Source: Hippasteria phrygiana (taxonomy: Eukaryota; Echinodermata; Asteroidea; Valvatida; Goniasteridae). From it: a DNA stretch of 64,000 bases. The stretch covers positions 1,674,001 to 1,738,000 of the forward strand of contig JAZGUH010000484.1 of the NCBI GenBank assembly GCA_037893225.1. The letters are read 5' to 3'. The notes under the pieces were generated by a model that worked only from the letters and a program-made list of their open reading frames with translations, did not search any database and had not been told where the DNA came from. Below are positions 12,411 through 27,400 of this stretch, one piece after another. A program made the translations under genes and the position numbers. Every line of letters begins with the position of its first letter. The stretch's first letter is position 1.

Positions 12411-15400
12411 CTGGGAAAAGCAAAAAGGAAAAAGAAAAAGGAGTTATGTCACCGTAAGATGAAGGTTTTGAAGTCATTACCAGCACGTCAACTTCCTCCA
12501 TGCCATGGAACTGCTCAACAGGTTTTCCTGCTACTGAGAACCAGTCCAAGCAGTATACATCACTCATAGTTTGGGCTGGTGACCTATTTTTGCTGTGCAA
12601 AACTTTTATGTAGTAAGCAAAACTTTGCACTTAACAGCTCTATGAAATCTTCCTTTATCCCGAGGGTCAGAGTGATAATGTCTGCCATTCTGCCCTCGCA
12701 CCTCCAGCACCTTGCCAGATCATTTTTTTGTTACATCTCAAAAGATACAACCTCGGTAGTCTTATTGCATTTTGTCCACCAAGAACCCGGTCCGGGTGGT
12801 CAGACGCAGCAAAAGTCGGACAAATCCGCCTGGACGTCTGACTAATTAACCGGGGAGTTTCAACCATGGCTTGTCTGGGGCGAACAAGGGACTTTATTGG
12901 TTGGCAAAACCCCAACCATAGGCACCAGTCCGCGCTACACATGTTCTGTTTATCCACAAGACTGCCCCACAATCAAAATGACAATATACGTAACACGCAA
13001 GCTTATGAGAAGTCTCGACCTAAGCAAAACACCTGAAGGCCGAGTGGATTTAGGAAAGTAAATCGGGCGTGGACAATTGTAGAATGGAGGAAGCGTTTAC
13101 AATCAATACTCTTTACTAGTTGAGCATTTGTGCATAGAATTGGCATTGTACAGCTCCACTTCCCTACTATCATTCAAATATTATTTTCCAGTTTGACTAT
13201 CTTTTCAATCCACACGAGGTTCATGTTTATGTCGAGGCTTCCCTAACATCAAGGAAACGTCCGGGTTTCACTCACGTATTTCCTGCTTGATCTGCAATAT
13301 AATCGTGCGACTGACGACATAATTCTTTTTTTTTGGTCAAGTCCCAGAAATTATTCACAATGATCTGCGTCGATTCTGTAATCGCAAGGTTAAAATACTG
13401 AATCTCGTTTGTGGCGCATATCGAATCAAGTTTGTTCCTGCTTTTTAAGTGATTCAGTATTAAGGGGACATTCGGTTTCCTAAATGACCTCCCAGTTGGA
13501 CAAATTAAGTTTTCGAACATGATTTATGATTTACAAATGGTTCATTCCGAGTCCCACTCGATGACTTTATTAATTCGTCAAGGAAGCACATTATATCCCT
13601 TTGGCTGAATGTGGTAGACTTTTCATGGTTCTTTCTCAGTGTATTGATTGAAGGGGCCCCCAGTAATGAAAATCTCTCAACACCACATTCCATGAGTCTT
13701 GTTTCCCGTACCCACCTACCCGGCTATATACGTTTTTTTTCCCGTATGGTTCTTGAAAGAAATAATGGAGCGTGACACCAGGCTACCACCGGACCAATCC
13801 GCTTCGCGGAGGCTGGGAACAAGACTTACATGTCCTGCCAATATTAACATCCGTCCTCGTGATTTAGGTCGAGTGGACGAGAGGTATAGAGTCCTATTTT
13901 CCCAGCAAGAGCAAAGACGATTATACACTCCTCGGTTCTCAATTTCCTCACCTAAGGGATATCTCGAGTCTTATAGCGGAGCTTGTAACAGACCCGGTCT
14001 CACAATGCTATAGATTTCAAATACTGAATCTAAAATAATGTTCTCAGGGGGTGATTCGGCATCAATTACGCTCCGAAAATCAGGGGTTCATTTTCATAGA
14101 CCGATGATCCCCCAACAAAAAAAGGACTGCAAATAACAAAGAAAGAAGCCGCAAAACGGACGGTAACCGCGGGTAGGCCTATCAGCTTTGGCGGACAAAG
14201 TCCGTGTTGTTGTGTTGCTACAAGAATTTTTAAAAACGGGTCCGGTTTCACAAAAGGAAAGAAAATCCCGTCAATTTTGATAATGGAATTAAAAAGTGGG
14301 AAGAATAGAAATTGTCGAAGCGGGCCGTGAGTGGGACTTTGGACCGTGAATTGTCTTGAATTCAGGGATAGCCCAGGAGCTGAATGCAAACGGTGAGTGG
14401 AGGAACTCAATACAAAAAGTTGGTCAATTAAGCGCACTTCCGCAGCGGTAATCTGCACACGTGTGCAGTCTACTGCCATTGGTGTTCGGTACAGCTACGT
14501 CAATTACATGACCATGAAAAAAACATGAACTGTTAAAACATTGTTGAACTTTCAAAGGAATTTGAAATCCCATTCTACCTGTATATACCGGTACCGGAAC
14601 CGTTCATTTTGAGGGAGTGCATTTTTTTAGAATATAAACTTTTAGCGTGAAAATGAATTATACACGTATCATACAGGAATAAGAATATTCCTCAATGATT
14701 GTATAAGTTGATGTAGAGAGTTTAACCAGTTATTTTACGATACTTATACAAAGAGTAACTCTGCTTCTAAATGGTTTGAACCATGCGGTAGGCCCTATAC
14801 ATTTAGCAGGGGTGAGAGTTTGTTCACACCGCGCCCACTTCAGGTCATGTTCCCTATCACTGCGAAGCGCAAATTACTAGTGAAGATGACGTCATAATAG
14901 ACACCAACCTATATTATTTGGTCATGACTTAACCTCGTTATTCCCATTATGGACTCCCGTGTAAAAACAAACCTATTTGCAGCGAAATACATTAAGGTTA
15001 TTCAACTCAGTTTTGTAGGATAATTACGAAGCATATAGGCTACACCGTTGTTACCTAAAGTTCAGAAATTGTCCATTTTTTGTACGACAGAAAACACAGC
15101 GGCCCAATGGTTCGGAAGAAATGCGAACTGCGACTGGCCAGCCCCGTTAAAACGAAGATGAGACAGGGTTTTTGGCTTCTCGGATGCCACCGCTGATGGT
15201 GCGTTGGCACTAAACTAACCAAGCCGAAGAGGAAGTGATTGAGCAAATTGTGGAGAAATGCCAGAGTGACTTACAGGTTACAGCCTACTCTAGCTGCCAC
15301 CGATCCTACCTCCTGTATAAGTTACGAACCACTACACGAATCATCGGAATGAAATAAAAGGTAACGAAACTACGAGCCAAAAATCGGGGTCAGAGTCATA

Positions 15401-18400
15401 TCCCTCTAAAAGTCCCTGTATTTTGTAGGCTTGAACATGGTAATGCAATGACGTCATCGGTTTTCTACGTGAAATTCTCATCAATTTAGTTAAATTGTTT
15501 GGGAAAACATGCGGTTGTTTCGTAACATTAATGCGCCATACACAGATTAATGGTAAACGTACCGGTACTCCTTTTCATTAGTTAGACTGAGCCCTGAGTG
15601 TATGTGACGGTATAGTGTCCCTTTGTCTTATCAAATTATTTTGGAGTGGCGAAGATAACACGAAAATGTCTCAATTTGTAGAACTCGCCACCCAACTCGA
15701 TCCCGTGCAAATTGATCACGAAATGTAAATCGCTGACCGATGCTGTGAACAAAAAGGTGTAGAGTAGGCCTATAAGATTTTTTAGAAATACTTTTAATTT
15801 TTGTTTAGATTATTTTTAATTGAATGCAAACACTCACCCGTCCTACGACATGTCCCTTCTTGTTTATGCACAAATAGTATCCCGACTGCTCTCCCTGGAT
15901 TGTGATCTGGCCATACTGTGAGTCCGTCCGGATTATTAGTCTTGCTGCCGGAAATAGAAGTAAACAAAAACAAACATGAATATTCAGAAGCATATAGCAA
16001 CATTTGCATAAACTTTATAGTTTGCCTGTAATGATGACCGAATCTTTAATTTTGAATTGCAAGAGGAATTAGATTAAAATATGCATATCCAGTATCGCTT
16101 CGTAATTAATGAATATTTTGCAAGACGTGGGCCCTAGGCCCCTATGTAAACGAAACTGCAAAAGAAAATACCAGTCAATATTTCAGAAATGAACAGGTCC
16201 CTGTTCATGTCGACAAGACTATAGGGTGTTTCCAGACTTTCCATGCATGTTGCATTAACCACGGTCGAGTATATGGCAGCAGTGCTATGCTGGAGGTGGG
16301 GCAGAGTAGGACACGCCCACCCTACATTTATGGCCAGCAATATCATTTTTACAGAGTCCAAATATTATACACGTGTAAAAGATGACCTACACCGCACCAA
16401 ATATCAACAGAATGTCCTGTCACTGCTGAGAACGTGCATTGCTTGGCATGCAAAAATGATAAAATGTAGGGGGAAAGTGAAGAATAAAGTCGGGAAAATG
16501 AACGGGTAATCAATCCCCCGTTGGAAAATAGGCTGGTGATATACGAGTAGATGGAGTCCTTTACACTCTCACGTATTACAAAGGTGCCGTTGGGACGGAC
16601 TACCGTATTATTGCTGACTCGTTCAGATCACTGATAAAGAAATTTCCGGGAATATATATCCAGTCTCCGGGATCTTTTGCAATTTAAAACCGTACATTTG
16701 CAATTTAAACCCAAAAAATATTGAACCGAACCATTTCAAGAGAATAAAACCAGAGAAGTGGAAAATATGCTCGATTTGAAAAAAGAACTATTACTTCCGT
16801 CTGCAAGTGTGAATTTGGAAAAGCAGTGCACTACACTTCGTTGGCGACGGCAGGTCTTATCTTTAATCGCACGCTCTTATAAACCCGAGAATGTCACAGT
16901 TATTGCCCATTATTGCCCACTCCTAACGAGTGAAAGGTCAGCTGAGGTCAACAAAAAAGCCACCGTAAAATGCACCCCAAAAATGGAAGTCATTTACGCG
17001 CCAGTCCGCCTACAAAATACACCCAAGCTCGGTCCATTTGTAGCAAAAAAAGAGACCCCCTCCAAACGCCTCAGGTGCCAGACCCATATCTGATCGAACG
17101 GGGCAGAGCCCTGATTGGAACAAATCCACGGGACCCCCATCAGAAATGTATACATCAATGGTTGAGGAGGTTTTTAAGGGAACGTGACCGCTATGTGGGT
17201 CATGACGTTTATAGAGAACCACTTGTGCCTTGCTGGATTTGTCTGGCCGTTGTTTATTGGGGTTAATAGGGACAGTTTGTGAAGACTTCAGGAGGTCTTG
17301 GCGGCAACAGGACTCGGGATTGACCCATAACAGTCGCGATAATCAGGATGTGAGATGTCAATATGGCGCTGGACAATGACTATCAGTAGTCGACAGAAGA
17401 CTTGTTGACGGCAATTCGTTCAGGAGAAAAACAGAGGCCTTAGAATTCCATACCTTAATTGGCAATCCACTCTCGACTTTGTACGTTTCAGCCTCTGAAG
17501 TGGACACTAAAATGTCCGTTTGGATCGTCCAATGTGTGTATTTTGATGGGTCTGTGCATGCAGCAGATAAAGCTGGTTAGGATGGCCGATTCAATCCTGG
17601 TCTCAAATTTGAAATTGACCTTATTGACAAACCTGTCCCCTACATTACTCAAACATCTGTCATCTGTCACACTCTTTACCCCCCCCCCCCCCCCCCCACA
17701 CCCCACCCACCAACCTATGCATTGCGGGAAGGTATCAGCCGAAGGTTTGAAAAATAAACCCCCATTCCTTCAAGATACCAACTCCTCAACTGGTAGCGCG
17801 TTCGGTACAGCTCATCCTCTCCGTAAAAAGGCGGTATCGCTCCTAGCAGCCGCCGAACCCAGCCGTCACCTAATAGCTCCATGACCTGATACATTCGGTG
17901 GTTTCACCTGCAGCCGGCCCAGCAATCAACAAACCCAAGTTGTCATTAACCTGACCCCCTCCGCAGGTCACGCGCGCCTCGTTAAGGCGGCAGCACGCCC
18001 AAGCGCGCCCGGTTGGATGTCCTCCCTCTTTGGTATAAATGACGCAGACCAGGTATGGAACAACCTGTCAGCGTAAGACCAGTAGCTAGCCTCTGATAGC
18101 ATAGCGGGCCATCTGGAGGCGCTGCTATGGTAGAGGTGTAAGTAGTGTCATGTTTACTGTCGACAGCTTCTTTATTGGCAGGTCAGGGGATATTATTACC
18201 GGTATCGTTACCGGCTCAGCTAATAAACCCAATATGCGGTGAGAGGGGCGGGGGGCTAATTTCTGTTTCTTCATTTAGTTATTTATTCTGGATTTGGATG
18301 AAGGACTCCTAGAAACGCGAAACTATCCAAGCCAAGAACCCGTCGAGAGACAAAGAAGGAAATGTCAGTTTTAGGTGGGAGAGGAAAACCCGAATTACTT

Positions 18401-21400
18401 TCTCATGGAAATCCATGAGATCAACTTTAGACTGCAACCCAATTCACAATGTATCTGGTTGGATTCGGGCCGGTGTCACTCGAGGTGGAAGGCCAGGAAA
18501 GTGCCACTTCGTCAACCTGATCGCCTAACCTTGAAGCATTCCCTGCCAAATTAGAAGTAATTCATGGCGAATGAAGCGGAAATTTTTTTATGGGACTATG
18601 ACAACAAACAACAAGGTAAAACTAACCCTTTCAAATTCAAAGGGCACGCCTACCGCATGAGGAAAAGAAATCTCATCCCAAACAATGGCAGAGTTTTGAG
18701 ACGCTGGTGGCAGCAGACATACCAGTCTTTTTTGTTAGTTCTGAGCATGCGCACGTAGTTCGGAGCATGCGCACGACTGGTAAAGCATCTCAAAGTCTCC
18801 CGTTATTTCGGCTGCATCGAAACCCATTAGGCCTACAGTTTGAAAGCAGGGTGGTGGTCGTGAAATTGTTTTGGCACTAGATAATATGCCATCTTCGTGT
18901 TCTAAATGCATCGCGTTGTTTCACCCTGTTTTGCTTGAAAACTGGAGAATACAGAAAGACTAGAAACAAGTTGTATTATTACATACTTAATTCAAGCTGA
19001 CAGAGGGGAAATGGGCGGCTCCCTAAGTGGTTAGGCGTGACCGAACGCCTCCTGATTCTGGAGCGAAGAATTCTAGTCCTTGGCATTAATTTCTTTTATT
19101 GAAGGAGCCGCATTGGTAGCCTCAACAGTGAAAAAACGGCCAGTTTTGAAACATATCTCCCTAAAGATACTCGGAAACCTTCTCCCTCCGGAGAAACCTT
19201 CCAGAAAGGTTAATCCACATGCCTCCGTGTAGGTCTAACTATAGTAAGACAACATCAAATTCATCATTGAATCCAAAAGCTATGCTAGAATTAAAACCAG
19301 ATTGCAAAATGACCCATATCCCCTTGTGCATCATCACGACCCTCCACCAGACAAGCCGAGGCTTTTGGGCGGGAAAGGGGGGCTTAAACGCCGACCACGC
19401 CTTCAATGCGAGACCCTTATTGTCTACCTTCTCTCGGCGAAATTGGCGGGAAACCCAATTAGCAAGATACAATTCAGGTTATCTCATATCTCTGTCAACA
19501 TCGTCGTTCGTAAACCATGTACGATCGCTCTCTCCAATGTACGCGACTTCCCCCACTCGGTGACGTCAAAGAGACACCTCTGCCGTTGCTATTTTAAACA
19601 CGCGTTGATGTACGCGTGGTAAATTGCCTGTCTTATCCCCGCCGTAATTCGAGATTGTAGTCTTAAAGCGCGTGGAAGTAAACCCATCTGACGACAAGCG
19701 CTAATGTGACGTCACCACCCTAGAACTGATGGGTTCTGTCATCGAAATGATCATCCAATTTGTTTGATGTTCGGTTCGGAGAGAGATCAACGGAAAGAAC
19801 GTCATGGGACACTGTTTTTGTTTTGAAGATGTAGGCCTAAATAAGATCGTGTTTGACGTTCTTGAAAGAGCTTTTGGAACTGCTGTTGTCACTAAATGGT
19901 CCCTGTTCATAATCGCCAAACACATTTTCTACACGTTCCTCAAGACAGTAATTAAGAGGTGGAACTTGGTGTGGTCTGTATGCTGTGTATAGATGCTTCT
20001 TGAAACGTGAATAATTTAGAATCGCACAAGTTGAAATTTCTGTACCAGGCAACTTTCACGGCGATCAATCTGTTGGCATCCTGTTTTGCTAGTGATGGGC
20101 CAAACTGCAGGTCCAGTTATGCATTTTGGGTGGCCTATCATTGAGTCTGGTTGCTTGTCCCGTTCACCCTCCAAGGTTTTACTCATTGTTCGTTGAATAG
20201 GGGGCTGCCTTGCCCAAAACCACAAAATACATTTTGTCGTTTGAGTCACCGAGAAGTGTTTTCTTTAACTATAAAGGACCTGCTTTGATACAAGGCATGT
20301 TGCAAACGTACAAGGCCCACTTACGGTGGCAACATTATCATTTAAAGAGGCCCTACTAGTGATTTTTTGCACGGAGAAGTACCGTATCTATTGATCTTGT
20401 CTTAAGATATATCGACACTCATCAATAACAGTTCACCGAAGAAATATACACTGAGAAGTCTAGAAACCCACTAGTACAGTTTCACCTGTTCTTGTGCGTT
20501 CCCAGACTTGTTTTGTATCATGTGGCCTTTAGAAGTTCTCCTAGGCTCATCAATTATATATTTCAGGTCCTTCCAGTTAGGAAGCAGTATATTATTTCGA
20601 AGACATATGTACACGGAATAGTCGTCGAGACGGGTTCGTTACACGTTGTCGTGCGACAATTGCATGACTGTCTTCAGATTAATGTGCATTATGACACAGG
20701 CTACAACTTGCAGAATCATCGTTATTAAAAATAAATCAAGACAGTACAAAATTGTCCTTGAACTGACACCCGGGTTACAGCAACAAACAACGACTCAACC
20801 TTAATGTCTTGTGATTAATTGATGACTCTTGTTTATGTCAAATCTGTTTTAGTGTTTCATCTGAAGGATGACATGTGCCAGATGACCACGATAATATAGT
20901 CAATATTAATGGTTAGCCTTGCTCAAGGCGGTCTCCGTTTTCTTTTGTCGAATTATGACATGTACACACGAAACTACGCCGCGCCGTATCGTCCGTACAC
21001 ACCTTCCGGACTAACAACCGATAAACGGACTAACAACCGATAAACCCGGCCCGTGTTGGTGTTCATACGTCAGCCGTCTGGCTGACGGACCGGCTCGTTC
21101 CATACACTGTCCGTTTACTTCAGCCTTTTGGTGATAAGTACAGTAGAGTACTCTCCCGGTCCCACCATCCTAGTCAGGACTTTCTATTGTTCCTACACAA
21201 TACACACTAACCCATCCCCATAGACTAACCACATGTTTACGCGTAAAAACAGTATTGTTCCCTTTGTTATACCCTCTTTTTTGTCCTGGTCAGTACGTTA
21301 TCGATAATACATGGACAACTTGCGGACATGCATGTGATGCGCGATTGTAGCGTGTACATAACAACAATTGATACTTGACCCGTCCATCTCTTCCACCAGG

Positions 21401-24400
21401 TACCCCAAAATGGATTGCTAGTACCGGGTGCCCATCGCCTTGGTCAAGGTTATATTAATGTTTAGGTTTGAGTTGGTTTCAAGATAATTATAATAGAACA
21501 ACTAGGATGGCCCAGCGAGATCGATATATAGCAATGAGACAGTACCAGTACGACCTGGGCATGCACAGGCGATCGGCCCGACGGACCTTTGCAGTTTCTA
21601 GGGATAGTGGGTGATAACAAGGCCACCCAGCGTTGGAGATTGCTAAGTGCCTTCTAATGTTTATGTATCTCTTGCATGTACAAGTTTCCTAAGAGAAGTT
21701 TGACTTTTTGGTGTCAAGCACAGCATTTTGCTGATGTGGTTTGTATACCGCTATAGTTTAGCGAGAACTGTTGACAAGGCGCCTTTGTGGTGATTTGTTG
21801 TATATCTTGACGGGAAAGTTCTTGGAATCTCGGAGGCCGAATTAGCTCCCTGTTTAAGACTTTTCAGCCGCCGTGCTTGGAAACCCTTGCTGTGATCTTT
21901 CTGGCAATGACAAGTACAACTAAGTGCTTTTTGAAGGGACTTCAAGATGACACAATATCCTCCTGAAAGACGGGATCGAGTGGGTTCCACTCTTTTCCCA
22001 TGGCAAATAATAACCGCTGATTCGCTTTGATATTTAAACATTTGTTCGTGAAGCAGAGCGGGATTACCTCTTGTCAAAAGGGCTCATTATAAGCTCCCTA
22101 ATACTAATTGGGAATCACTGGGGACTTGATAGAATCGCTTAAGGCTCTCAAGAACAATCTGGAAATAAGGCAAACATTTACCCCGCTAAAGGCTGGAATA
22201 ACAGTTTATTGTGGAGGCAGTTTCGGACACGTCGACAAAGATCAAATCCCGAAGTCTGATGGAAGATATGTCTTCTTGCGACTACTGTCGCGCCTGGGAT
22301 GAGCTCAAACATTGAACAGCCAACTCTCCAGGATGTAGGCCTACCCATTCCAGAATTGAAGAAGCAACATCTGTAAAGCCAATTATTCTTCAACATCTAG
22401 CCCACAAAACAGTGAATTACGGAGAGGTGAAGTCGCACAATAATCATCCCATTAACTGGGTCAGACAGTGTCATTACCGTTGTCTGATATGATTACTCCC
22501 AGTATTATTTTAAAAGCACAATTGCGGTATGCCTGTGGGATATTTTTTCCTCTTTTTCCCCGCCAGTGCTGTGTGGCATGCTTTTGATTCTCCGTCGACA
22601 ATGGGAGCCCTAGTGAGTTACCAATTCACGGGGAGCGTGTGAGGGGCACTCACTTTAACCCTGTATTGTCACAGTAAGGTCAGACCCTCATGGCATTTTA
22701 TTCCACTCCTGTTTTTGTGAGTGAAAATACAAGGCTTGCGTTTCAAAAGTGAAATATTGGAACACAGGATCCATGTCATTATTGGCGGGAATAAAGGAGT
22801 TTTTTTCTGCAGTTTGGCAGACGATAAATTGCTGTGAGTGCAAACTCTTTTGTGGCAGGATCGTCGTGGGAAGGCTATTCAGGGATGACTGGAACGTTTT
22901 TCCGCGGTAGAATTCAAACAATGTCCGGGATCACGGAGTAAGGTTAATTTACTGTGTTACTGCCAGCATAACTTGGCGTGAGGTATATTCAATCATGTAT
23001 AAATCTGGCCAACGTATTGCATATGTCACAGTTTGTGTTTTTGAATAAAACAAATAGTAAAATCCACAACTATAAGTCATTCGAGAAATGAGCTGTCGAA
23101 TCGTAATGCCAAACATATTTTCACATCAGCTATACTGTCCCCACACAAAAAAATAAGCTAATAAAATAACAAGCGGCCCGCATGAAAAACACACCCGGTT
23201 TTAGTGTTGAACATCGATCGTCATAAAAGCCTAAAGGACGGTTACTTTGAAAAGGTGGCCTGTTTAAGCAGGTGGCCATTATAAACAGGTTAACTGAATT
23301 CGTTCAGTTGGCTTCTCAGTGATGAACGCATTATGCCGGTGTATGCATGCACGATGCAGTCACACTCCATGGCCACACACTCAGCCCGAGCTATCGTGTG
23401 CAGACTTGATTTCCCAACTTCCTGAGAAACATTAAACTGGTCCCCGTGGCGATAAATTATTCAGTACATGATCAGGTAGCCGCCGAGCGATTTCAATCAG
23501 CGCCGTGTAAATCACCGCCAAGCCGGCAAGAGAAGGAAAAGACGGAGGGGAAGAAAAATCATCAGCCGTCACAGTGTATTGCCTTGTTTGTGGAAAGAAA
23601 ATTGCTCGTGTCCAGGACACACGATACCCGTGATTAACAGGGCCTGATGAGGAAGCCGAAATGTGAAGGTCTGTGCACTTGTACAGAGAGTATTACCTTC
23701 CAAGGAGCCCGAGGAGGGAGTCGGATGAGACAAGGGATGAGGAAGGGAAAACAAGAGGCAGAGAGGCCACGGCAAAGAGAGATAGAGAGAAAGGGGCAAT
23801 CGGTCGCAGAATCACAAGCAGGCACAATAATTTTCGTTATTGTAATTCCGGGAGGCGGGAGCCGGAGGGGAGGATGTAGGTAGTCGTTAGCTGAAAGACA
23901 AGACGGCGAGAGACGCCATGAGAAACTCGGGGGAATATTCAGGCTCGGGAGAGCAATTTCTGAGGAAAGCAGCTCAATTCACAAGCAGTGAGACTATAAT
24001 CCCAAGGAGAGATTTACTTGTCCAACGGCTGTACCATAAGATCCGGGCGTGGATTCCAGGTTTTCGGTCACTGAAGATTCCCTGATGATATTAATATCGT
24101 TCGTATGAATTTGGCTCACGAACTTTGTCCTCAATTCTTTATCAGCATCAAACGAAATATCTTATATTTTTAATCACCCAAGTCAACATCCATCTCAAGG
24201 TTGTAAATCTTGAAGTTGGAAAATCGCTTGAACTGAGGTTTGATGGGTATGTTTATACATGAAGGCTGGCAGCGTGCGTGTTGGACAACAAAATATATAC
24301 TTGCCCGTAAATGTGGGCGTGGCGCTGTCACGATGAGTATCGATGGTCTCAAGGAAGTACAAGGATGAAATTTGGAATGCTTTGACAGCATACTCTTTTG

Positions 24401-27400
24401 GCCGCCAAGATGTCTCAGCATAAGGTATTACTCAAAGAAAGTAGTGTTTATATTAACTGGTGCCCTACATCATCCCCACCGGATGGCCCATCGCAATCAC
24501 CCTCCCCCTGTCACAATGTCCTAACCAAACATCTTCAACAAACAAACACTCCTTTCAAACTGGCCGCTTTACTTCCGGAATGCTGGCCGAACAGTGGACG
24601 AATCGCATCAGGTCACCATCTGATTTCCCTTTTCAGAAAATATTATTGCACTCTTATTTGGTTTTGTGACAAAAGAAGACGGTAGTCTGTGTTTATGGTT
24701 TTCGGATATCGGGATGGATCATGTCTTTCTTTGCGGCCGGGTACAAACAACTTACCAGCAATAGGCACCGTGCTTCCTCCATTGCAGATAGGAAGTCAAT
24801 TTAATGCAGGCAGTGTCAACCCAACGAGGAGTTTCCTCAAGCGGAGACCTTGTATATTAGACGGTAATTTGGCCTTAATTTTCCTGATGCGGTTGTTGCG
24901 CGATATTACTATAAATAATTGCCTTCGGCTTCCGGAGGACAAGCCGCGCGCAGTGCGCTTCTTCAATTCCTGACTATACCGTAAAAGACGGATGGCGTAT
25001 TTATAGCAGCGGGAAGTTTCACCGAGTTATCTGCGGGTCTTTTATTTTTTTTCAAGGAGCATGGCCTTTATAAAAATGACTAGTGCCGACCGGATAGGAA
25101 ACGGCTTCTATTTGGAATATAATCCAGAAGGAAGGAGTGTTCATGCCGTGCGCACATGAATGCACAGACAGGCTGTTTTACTCATCACTGAAATATATCC
25201 CACAATGCCGCTAGTTTCCTGTGACTAGAGATAATTGGAACATACATAATATCATCCATTATGTGCCAATTAGAGTTACCTTAATCAGAGATATTACAAT
25301 ATTGGATGTTATATCAATTAGTTCACACTGTGTACCTGAACCATTACGCAGCTGGGAAATGGGACACAGTGAGAGTCCAACTTGTTTTATTTTTTGATTA
25401 ATCGTTTTAATTCCGAGAGCGCGATCCGAGATGTTTGATAGCATTAGCAACAACAAAGGAAATATGAGTCCTGGCATGAAGCATTGGTTTTCCTACTTAT
25501 CGGAAAATTATTGCCAACTAAACATCTCCTTCAATCAACATAGGCCTAATCCTTAAGCAGAAGCAAAGCAGATTTTGACTTGAAATGTTACAACTGCAAA
25601 AGTCCCTGTAATCTGATAGTAAACCCTCATTCGCATAATGTATTCCACATTCATCCGTATATAGACCCACTTTAAGAACAATTTGGAAAGCAAATAAAAC
25701 ATATATACTAAAACAGAAAAACATCATTCACTTTTTTTAAAAATGTCAGATTTCATGCACAACAGGTACCTAAATTTGGTACTTAAGCACCTGAGGTGGA
25801 TCAAATCTTACCTCTTATGCATGAAATTGGACAATTTCTTTGCTGCTAAATATTCCTCCCATTTTCAACTTACCATCCATGTCCCACACGCTCCCGTTGG
25901 CGTCAACCTCTCTGCCCATGATTCGGATGTGCTTGGCACTAGCTCGGCTGTATAACTGCAGTTGTCTAGAGCTAGAGATGGGTATGCTGCTGTTCAATGG
26001 GATACCCGGAAGCCCTCTCTCGAAGTTGTTGTCGTAATCTAATTGGACTGATTCCTGAGAGTTGGGGAAAGAAACGGCAAAATTGACGCCTATTTTTTTT
26101 CATTTGAGGGAGGCAGACTATACACCGCCAGATGAAAGAGTGGGTCACAATCGGAACAGAATGACAATCCTCAAACTCCAAAAATACATAAATAAACAAA
26201 CAAACAAACAAACAAACAAACAAACAAACAAACAAACATACAAACAGAATCCGCCTAGTATAAGAAAGAAACAAGTCAACAAGCTAGCTATCAATCTAGC
26301 AAGCCAAAGCCATGGAGGATGTAGTCTGCGTTCTGCACTTAGCGAGATAGTCAGCCAGCAATCAAGTACCGGTCGATACCAGAAAACTAGTTTATGTATA
26401 CACAAGTCCTAGTTCTCTTTATTGTAAGGTTAGGTAACAGATTTGGCATATTTCATTCACACAGAAGCAACAACGACATGAATGCATGAAAGAATAAATT
26501 CCATTCCATTCTATTTGAATGCTTGCCAATTGTGTGCAATGACTCCTGCCCCATTATGTCAATATCGCTTTCAGAATTCATTCTTGTTTACACAATATAG
26601 CTTTACTAATATCCACATTTAGTTATAATCACAGGCGCCATATAGCCTACACCCGTACAAAGCCCACACACTAGTAGTTGTCACTTATGCACACGACTAC
26701 CACGCATCAAAAAAATGAAATGCGCCAAATGTGTGAACGCACTTGATACACGCACGATACACGATCATCTGATCTCACTGATAGATCGTCTCTCGTGATT
26801 GCGGGCTGCGCATTTTCTCTGATCAAGTTCTTCACTATAACCAACGTGGGCGGTGAACTTGAATAATCGAAGGCGCCTTGTGCGATGCGGGTGCGAGCGT
26901 CTTCGCCAAACACCTCGAGGCTGGATTTTTTGTTTTACTTGAATTTAACTGACTTGCGTTTATTACCGTTACCTTGGTCCCAAGCAAACACCACAACCGC
27001 TAAGCACACATAACGGGCTCTTCTGACGTAATGACGTTTATTTGCGTGCGATTGTAGCTAAGGATAGTTCGCGGTTGAAAAGTTTCAAAAGGCGAGTGAA
27101 TTATTACCGGTACTGGATAACGGTATACCCTACAATTAGTCCCAGTTCATCATCAAAAGCTCTGATTCACCATTTTCAGCATTTTTTCGTGACTTATGTG
27201 ACGGATTGAGCTCCAACTTTAACAGATTTTGTTATTCCATTTATGTGTTGAATAACACAAACTATGAACAATGGCTATTAATGTGTTGTCAGTTCTGCCA
27301 ATGCTAAATCATACCTTTTAATAATATTACGGGCGCACTTTGTATTAAACTAATAATACACAACCATAGCTTAAAAGTGACACAGGCCATGAGAACGCAC

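Larger units (their letters stand above)
15945..25873 (-). other. FGF intron 3, 9.9 kb
   Basis: It contains a 19-nt C run (17679-17697), a SINE (18280-18525), one copy of a short hairpin MITE (18693-18795), a purine-rich segment (about 23700-23880) and a small direct repeat CGGACTAACAACCGATAAA near 21008-21045. The stretch from about 21,900 to 25,000 shows little recognisable repeat. Long introns of developmental FGF genes often carry enhancers, but nothing here proves that. Confidence 0.6.

Noticed and set aside
14066..14479. 137-codon minus-strand open frame in FGF intron 4
   Set aside because: No recognisable motif, no splice sites that fit, and it sits between two FGF exons with exact phases.
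19020..19085. tRNA-like GGCTCCCTAAGTGGTTAGGCG
   Set aside because: No pairing acceptor or T arm could be found by eye; too weak to annotate.
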